Assembly: GCA_903831165.1 (NCBI GenBank)
Contig: CAIKWV010000400.1
Span: forward strand, 1 to 9,868
DNA: 9,868 nt
Direction: 5' to 3'
Source of the DNA: an uncultured cyanobacterium
Lineage (GTDB): Bacteria; Cyanobacteriota; Cyanobacteriia; PCC-6307; Cyanobiaceae
The translations under genes were made by a program, and so were the position numbers. This document shows positions 6,395 to 9,868 of the stretch, one piece after another. The notes beneath the pieces are model-generated. The model did not search any database. It saw only the letters and a list, made by a program, of their open reading frames with translations, and was not told where the DNA came from. The stretch's first letter is position 1. Every line of letters begins with the position of its first letter.

Positions 6395-7046
6395 CAGCGC
6401 TGACCGCGGCGGCTTCCGCCACAGGCTCGCTGGCCTCCGAGGCCGTTTCGGCTCCCGATGGATCGGCCTGATCGCTCACCGCTGCAACGGCATCGCTGTC
6501 GGTCTGGTCGGCAGGGGCTTGCTCGCCGTCCAGTGGTTCAGCGGCTTCCGGCTCCGAGACTTCAGCCTCGGCCTTGGCTGCCACCGGGCGGCTGGGCCTG
6601 GCGAAGGGGTCGATGCGTGGACCTCGGCCACCACCCCCACCGCCACCGCCAGAAGCCTGACCCCGGCCCTCGCCGCGCCGGTCATCCCGTTCTCCGCCGC
6701 CCCTGGGAGCGGGTGGGCGCTGAGCGGCCTGGGCCTGCTGCTGGGCCACCAGGTCCTGGAGTTGGCCGGCTTCGAGTTGCTGGGCCAGGGTGCGCAGGGC
6801 GAAGCCCAGCACGGCCACGGTGGAGCGGAGCCCGAAGGCCTCCTGCAGGGTCCGGGCAGCCTGGAGTTCGTTGTCACTCAGCCGGATCCGGAAGCCACCG
6901 GTATCGCGCTGTCCCCCCGAGCGCTGCCCCCCGTCCCGCTGCCTGATTTCCCGCGGCGCTCCCTCCCGACGACCGCGGCCCGAGTCCTCGGATCCACTGG
7001 TGTTCAGGGGAGTGTTGGTGTCGTCGGCCATGCCCGCAGCACGCAT
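6384..7046 (-). CDS. ribbon-helix-helix-like protein with RG-rich and acidic disordered arms
   Basis: Protein of 220 residues. The only folded-looking part is residues 50-95: a strand GGFRIRLS, a helix DNELQAARTLQEAFG, a turn LRST, and a helix VAVLGFALRTLAQQLEAG. That order resembles the ribbon-helix-helix DNA-binding fold of CopG/Arc-type proteins. Before it (19-48) is an Arg/Gly/Asp-rich stretch. After it come a Gln/Ala linker (100-110), an RGG-like segment with eight consecutive Gly (114-145), a short DPFARPSRP motif (146-154), and a Glu/Ala-rich acidic tail (158-220). The ATG at 7046 abuts the stop of the upstream gene (TGA ATG); the ATG at 7031 (residue 6) is equally plausible. Its end meets or overlaps trpS, suggesting translational coupling. 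DNA or RNA binding is an inference; no specific function is known to me. Confidence 0.75.
   Translation of the reverse strand: MRAAGMADDTNTPLNTSGSEDSGRGRREGAPREIRQRDGGQRSGGQRDTGGFRIRLSDNELQAARTLQEAFGLRSTVAVLGFALRTLAQQLEAGQLQDLVAQQQAQAAQRPPAPRGGGERDDRRGEGRGQASGGGGGGGGRGPRIDPFARPSRPVAAKAEAEVSEPEAAEPLDGEQAPADQTDSDAVAAVSDQADPSGAETASEASEPVAEAAAVSAGEA
6627..6650 (-). repeat. Gly-codon run in the RHH-like gene
   Basis: Eight consecutive glycine codons (residues 133-140) made mostly of GGC, GGT and GGG, read on the minus strand. It is a low-complexity tract prone to slippage length change, inside a disordered region. Confidence 0.6.
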
Positions 7047-7607
7047 TCAGGCGCAAGTGTGGCGCATCGAGCGACGGGCATGATCCGTCTCGGCGTGAAG
7101 CCAGTGCAGGGCATGCTGACTGGCGGCTGGCAGCCCCTGTCGGGCCAGCACCAGCAGCGGCAGGGGGCGGCACTCCTGGCTCAGAAAGCGCTGGCGGTAC
7201 TGCTGCACCAGGGCCAGATAGCGCTCCAGGGTCCAGCCCTGATTGCCCCGTTCCTGGGCCCGCCAGAAGCGCTGCAGCGCTTCGCGGCAGGCATCGCCAC
7301 CGAACTCCTGCCAGCAGAGTTGCTGGGCCTGCCATTCCTGCAGTCCCGCCGCCAGCAGCTCCCGGTAGCGCGCCAGTTCGGGCGCCTCGCGGCTGGAATC
7401 CGGCGGCAGCCGGTTGGCCAGCTGATCAATCCGCACGCTCTCCAGTCGCAACCAGCAGCGGTCCAGCAGCAACACCGGCAGACCTCCATGCCAACGCTGT
7501 TCGTCCTGCAGCAGGGCGAGACGACGGTGCAGCTCCTCCCGCTGGCGAGGTCGCAGGCACATCAGGGCATCCACCATCACGCCTTGATCGATCGAACTTG
7601 GGGCCAT
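7047..7607 (-). CDS. hypothetical protein, helical, first gene of the trpS cluster
   Basis: I do not recognise this protein. From the ATG at 7607 it is 186 residues, largely helical, with no membrane segment or signal peptide. Visible parts are a basic helix RPRQREELHRRLALL (19-33), a hydrophobic strand LPVLLLDRCW (43-52), a Trp/Gln-rich middle (78-140) with repeated aromatic spacing, and a short hydrophobic segment RPLPLLVLARQGL (147-159). It has five cysteines (17, 51, 98, 107, 146) in no recognisable metal motif, plus the penultimate residue. An in-frame ATG at 7679 would add 24 residues rich in Pro and His; I prefer 7607 because the extension looks non-coding and would consume most of the divergent promoter. 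The stop is followed at once by the ATG of the RHH-like gene, so the two are probably translationally coupled. Confidence 0.7.
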   Translation of the reverse strand: MAPSSIDQGVMVDALMCLRPRQREELHRRLALLQDEQRWHGGLPVLLLDRCWLRLESVRIDQLANRLPPDSSREAPELARYRELLAAGLQEWQAQQLCWQEFGGDACREALQRFWRAQERGNQGWTLERYLALVQQYRQRFLSQECRPLPLLVLARQGLPAASQHALHWLHAETDHARRSMRHTCA

Positions 7608-7713
7608 GCCCAGGCTATGGGGATCGGGCCATGGCGGATGGTGTCGCCGAAGGCCGTCTGCTGGTGCCCTTCCCAGCATCTGAGCTAAAGAAGCTCAGCC
7701 CTCGGCGCCCCCT
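7608..7713. promoter_or_regulatory. divergent intergenic region with hairpin/operator candidate
   Basis: This 106-bp region lies between the trpS cluster (minus) and the DUF697 gene (plus) and should carry both promoters. The only clear structure is the CTGAGCT/AGCTCAG dyad at 7680-7698. I see no convincing -10/-35 pair. Confidence 0.4.
7680..7698. repeat. perfect dyad CTGAGCT-AAAGA-AGCTCAG
   Basis: Perfect 7-bp inverted arms (7680-7686 and 7692-7698) around a 5-base A-rich centre, ending 15 bp before the GTG of the DUF697 gene. The geometry suits either a dimeric repressor site or a compact mRNA hairpin just upstream of the start codon. Confidence 0.5.
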
Positions 7714-9117
7714 GTGAACCGCCCGGATTCCCCCTCCGTCCCCGCGGCCGCCGCGGTCATTCCCGGCAGCGCGGTCGTCCCCGCCAGCGCTGTCGCTCCG
7801 TTCTGGCGCCGACCGATCGTGCTGGGGGCGGGTGCGCTCCTGGTGACCGATGCGGTGGGCCAGCTGCTGCATCTCGACGGGGGTTCCCTGCTCGGGGCCG
7901 GTGCCCTGGCCGGGGGCTGGTGGCTGCTGTCCCGGCGGCGTCGCGTTGTTCCCTCCCTGCCGCTGGACCTCGAGGGCTGGCTGGTGCGCTGCCAGGCGGT
8001 GCTCAGCCAGTTCGAGAAGCTCGACCCGGACGGCGGTGCTGCTCAAGGCCAGCGGCGGACTGAGCTCTCGGATCTGCGCAGCACCCTGGAGCGCCAGGAG
8101 CTGGCCCTGGCCCTGGCGGGCTGCCAGCTGCCTCCATCTGAACTGCAGCCCCGCTTTGTCGAGGCCCTGCGCGCCCGGCGCCCTCTCTGCCTGCACTGGG
8201 CGGAGCCCCTGCCCAGCCGCAGCGCCGATCGCCGCTGGCCCCTGGCGCTGGAACGGGCCGATGGCCTGCTGTTCCATCTGCAGCTTCCGCTCACGGCCGC
8301 CGAACTGCTGTGGTTGCAATCCCAGGCCCCCAGCCAGTCCACGGCCCACCGCCAACCGATCTGGCTGTTGATCCAGGCGCCGCTGCCACTGGATCAGGGC
8401 GCTCTGCTGGAGGAACTGGCCAGCCAGTGGTCGGCCCTGGATCCGACGCAGGTGCTGCTCTGGGACGGCCAGGGACAGACCCTGGCCCGGACGCTGGAAC
8501 CCCTGGTTCAGTGGCTGGCACGGCGGGATCAGGGGCTGCGTGCGGCCACGGCCCTGCGCAGCTTCGAGCTGATGCACGGCCGCTGGCAAGCGGAGCTGGA
8601 GCTGCTGCGGCGGCGCGAGTGGCAGGGCCTGCAGCAGCGGACCCAGTGGATCGTCGCCGCTGGTGTGTTCGCCTCCCCCTTGCCCAGTGTCGATCTGGTG
8701 GTGCTGGCGATCGCCAATGGCCTGATGCTCCAGGAGATGGCCCGGCTGTGGGACTGCCCCTGGAACCTGGATCAGCTGCGGGCCGCAGCCACGGAACTCG
8801 GCCGTGCGGCCCTGGCCCAGGGGCTGGTGGAGTGGAGCAGTCAGGCGCTGCTGACGGTGCTCAAGCTCCACGGCGCCACCTGGCTGGTGGCGGGGGCGGT
8901 GCAGGCCCTCAGCGCCGCCTATCTGACCCGGGTGGTGGGTCGGGCGATGGCCGATGTGCTGGCCGAATCCAGTGGCGTGAGCGAACCGGATCTCGAGCAG
9001 ATCCGCCGCCGTTCCGCCCTGCTGGTGGCCCAGGCCGCCGAAAGCGAAAAGCTTGACTGGGCCGCTTTTGTCAGCCAGGGGAGAACCTGGCTCCAGCAGC
9101 AGGCGCTGGCGGCCTGA
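7714..9117 (+). CDS. DUF697/YcjF-type membrane protein with degenerate GTPase-like domain
   Basis: Protein of 467 residues. Two hydrophobic segments (about 34-52 and 58-73) end in an Arg-rich turn RRRR (74-77), suggesting a hairpin membrane anchor. Residues 125-270 follow the layout of a small GTPase but lack its motifs. LALAGCQLPPSELQPRFVEAL occupies the P-loop place without the GK[ST]; ADGLLFHLQLPLTAAEL fits the strand after the G3 region; PIWLLIQAPLPL sits where NKxD should be. Residues about 308-415 form the DUF697 domain, with hydrophobic helices around FASPLPSVDLVVLAIANGLM and TWLVAGAVQALSAAYL. Cyanobacterial DUF697 domains are often fused to working GTPases, so this looks like a pseudo-GTPase member (inference). 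The start is GTG at 7714 after the 7680-7698 dyad. It is followed by psbA 417 bp downstream on the same strand. The cellular role is unknown. Confidence 0.85.
   Translation: MNRPDSPSVPAAAAVIPGSAVVPASAVAPFWRRPIVLGAGALLVTDAVGQLLHLDGGSLLGAGALAGGWWLLSRRRRVVPSLPLDLEGWLVRCQAVLSQFEKLDPDGGAAQGQRRTELSDLRSTLERQELALALAGCQLPPSELQPRFVEALRARRPLCLHWAEPLPSRSADRRWPLALERADGLLFHLQLPLTAAELLWLQSQAPSQSTAHRQPIWLLIQAPLPLDQGALLEELASQWSALDPTQVLLWDGQGQTLARTLEPLVQWLARRDQGLRAATALRSFELMHGRWQAELELLRRREWQGLQQRTQWIVAAGVFASPLPSVDLVVLAIANGLMLQEMARLWDCPWNLDQLRAAATELGRAALAQGLVEWSSQALLTVLKLHGATWLVAGAVQALSAAYLTRVVGRAMADVLAESSGVSEPDLEQIRRRSALLVAQAAESEKLDWAAFVSQGRTWLQQQALAA
8707..8714. repeat. single HIP1 octamer GCGATCGC
   Basis: One perfect highly iterated palindrome, extended to GGCGATCGCC at 8706-8715, inside the DUF697 gene. 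I found no other perfect copy in the window; near-matches such as GCGATCGT (9341-9348) and GCGATCGA occur. HIP1 is abundant in many other cyanobacteria but sparse in picocyanobacteria, in line with the lineage suggested by psbA. Confidence 0.7.
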
Positions 9118-9136
9118 GGGCCGGCAGCCGGGGCCC
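9118..9136 (+). terminator. weak hairpin after the DUF697 gene
   Basis: GGGCC (9118-9122) and GGCCC (9132-9136) form a GC-only 5-bp stem immediately after the stop codon, with a 9-base loop. Only GGTTCGTTTC follows, so the T-tract is poor. It may still separate this transcript from psbA. Confidence 0.25.
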
Positions 9137-9412
9137 GGTTCGTTTCAAGGGTCGGGATGCGTCGCCCTGTCCGGCACCTCAGATTCCGGAGTCTGGAGCG
9201 GGACGATCCGGCTGCTGAACGCGGCGCAACTTCAGACAACTTCATGAAATTGTTTATCGATTGTCCTGCTGAGGGCTTCACGGCGTGCGTCAGCAAAACT
9301 TCGCCGTAGCATCCAATTGCCTGTGCTGGGGAGATAGCCGAAGCGATCGTCGCAGGTTTGTCAAGTGGACGGCGACCTCGCTCGTCTTCAAGGCTGACCG
9401 ACCGGCTGATCA

Positions 9413-9422
9413 ACAACGTTGT
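9413..9422. repeat. perfect palindrome ACAACGTTGT upstream of psbA
   Basis: Ten-base perfect palindrome, 10 bp before the TTGACCC/GGGTCAA repeat. It is a possible binding site of a dimeric regulator. Confidence 0.45.
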
Positions 9423-9432
9423 CGCTCCAGAG

Positions 9433-9464
9433 TTGACCCACCACGGCAGGTCCGGGCGGGTCAA
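9433..9464. repeat. inverted repeat TTGACCC-N18-GGGTCAA upstream of psbA
   Basis: TTGACCC (9433-9439) and GGGTCAA (9458-9464) are perfect 7-bp arms. With one mismatch the arms extend to ten bases (9433-9442 and 9455-9464), leaving a 12-base loop. It begins 102 bp before the psbA ATG. Without a following T-run it is not a standard terminator; an operator or a hairpin in the psbA leader are the main options. Confidence 0.5.
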
Positions 9465-9534
9465 GGGCCGGGTTCAGGCACTATCGCCTGGCCGGCCATC
9501 GGCATCCCTCTGTTCCAATCCCGCTCTTTTCCCC

Positions 9535-9868
9535 ATGACCACTGCCCTTCGCAGCGGCCGCTCCGGAAGCTGGGAACGCTTCTGCCAGTGGGTCTCCTCC
9601 ACCAACAACCGCATCTATGTCGGTTGGTTCGGTGTGCTGATGATCCCCTGTCTGCTGGCGGCCACCATCTGCTTCATCGTCGCCTTCATCGCCGCCCCCC
9701 CCGTCGACATTGACGGCATCCGGGAGCCCGTCGCCGGCTCGCTGATGTACGGCAACAACATCATCTCCGGTGCCGTTGTTCCCTCCAGCAACGCCATCGG
9801 CCTGCACTTCTACCCCATCTGGGAAGCCGCCAGCCTCGACGAGTGGCTGTACAACGGCGGCCCCTACC
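9535..9868 (+). CDS. psbA: photosystem II reaction centre protein D1 (partial, N-terminal 111 residues)
   Basis: D1 is the photosystem II core subunit in the thylakoid membrane that, with D2, binds P680, the pheophytins, QB and most ligands of the Mn cluster. The reading frame from ATG 9535 is open to the window edge after 111 full codons of an expected 358 or so. It shows the conserved [15 protein letters not shown] (24-38), the first membrane helix (about 32-53), the lumenal [14 protein letters not shown] (57-70) and [21 protein letters not shown] (89-109). The Asp/Asp/Glu corresponding to D59, D61 and E65 of the classical numbering are at 58, 60 and 64, so the N-terminus is one residue shorter, as I recall for picocyanobacterial D1. 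The position that separates low-light and high-light isoforms (Gln/Glu 130) lies outside the window, so the isoform cannot be assigned. Confidence 0.99.
   Translation, partial: MTTALRSGRSGSWERFCQWVSSTNNRIYVGWFGVLMIPCLLAATICFIVAFIAAPPVDIDGIREPVAGSLMYGNNIISGAVVPSSNAIGLHFYPIWEAASLDEWLYNGGPY

Larger units (their letters stand above)
9118..9534 (+). promoter_or_regulatory. psbA upstream region and leader
   Basis: A 417-bp gene-free region that must contain the psbA promoter. Notable parts are an A+T-rich patch at 9231-9265 with a TATCGA (9255-9260); a perfect palindrome ACAACGTTGT (9413-9422); a long inverted repeat (9433-9464) whose left arm reads TTGACC; and TATCGC (9482-9487), 47 bp before the ATG, as the best nearby -10 candidate. 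No good -35 lies 17 bp before it. I see no HLR1-type RpaB site pair and no Shine-Dalgarno; the bases before the ATG are pyrimidine-rich (CTCTTTTCCCC). Confidence 0.6.

Noticed and set aside
5976..7688. A 570-residue open plus-strand frame opposite trpS, the RHH-like gene and the next gene.
   Set aside because: It runs antisense to three well-supported or coherent genes and its translation is low-complexity. Long antisense frames are normal in DNA this GC-rich.
7615..8871. A 418-residue open minus-strand frame opposite the DUF697 gene.
   Set aside because: Gln/Pro/Gly-rich composition typical of a mirror frame; the plus-strand frame has domain structure and membrane helices.
9285..9713. An open plus-strand frame that spans the psbA upstream region and enters psbA.
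   Set aside because: Inside psbA it is in another frame from D1, and its composition is Arg/His/Pro-rich.
1..9868. CRISPR array, insertion sequence, attachment site, T-box or riboswitch.
   Set aside because: No regularly spaced repeats, transposase, terminal repeats or recognisable aptamer were seen. The aminoacyl-tRNA synthetase genes lack T-box leaders, as expected outside Firmicutes-type bacteria.

Overview
The window comes from a GC-rich unicellular cyanobacterium of the Synechococcus/Cyanobium (picocyanobacterial) group. The clearest evidence is the start of psbA at the right edge. Its D1 N-terminus is one residue shorter than the classical form, and I recall this as a trait of picocyanobacterial D1 proteins. 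The ThrRS and TrpRS sequences also look like those of this lineage from memory. I could not run any database search.

Layout from left to right. Positions 1-674 (minus) hold most of a glucokinase gene that runs off the left edge. Upstream of it, on the same strand and probably co-transcribed, is thrS (733-2562). A four-helix membrane protein, tentatively HpsJ-like, follows at 2629-3528 (minus). A 147-bp divergent intergenic region rich in palindromes separates it from a plus-strand TM2-domain protein with a winged-helix-like tail (3676-4167). That gene converges on a GH104 lysozyme-like gene (4240-4911, minus). A 382-bp gene-free stretch then contains several GC-rich inverted repeats. Next is a compact minus-strand cluster transcribed in the order: unrecognised small protein (7607-7047), ribbon-helix-helix-like protein (7046-6384), trpS (6394-5294). 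Divergent from this cluster is a plus-strand DUF697/YcjF-type membrane protein (7714-9117). A 417-bp upstream region and the first 111 codons of psbA (9535 to the right edge) complete the window.

Functionally this is mostly core housekeeping: two aminoacyl-tRNA synthetases, glucose phosphorylation and the photosystem II reaction centre. They are interleaved with lineage-typical proteins of unknown function. There is no CRISPR array, insertion sequence, tRNA, rRNA or obvious island, and I see no clear new multi-gene system. The points most worth a second look are: (1) the DUF697 protein, which looks like a GTPase whose nucleotide-binding motifs have decayed; (2) the palindrome-dense divergent promoter beside a membrane protein with a possible DNA-binding tail; (3) the charge-segregated RHH-like protein overlapping trpS; (4) the structured 382-bp gap; (5) the inverted repeats upstream of psbA. 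Several genes (thrS, TM2, DUF697, possibly trpS and GH104) seem to use GTG or TTG starts, and Shine-Dalgarno sequences are weak or absent throughout.
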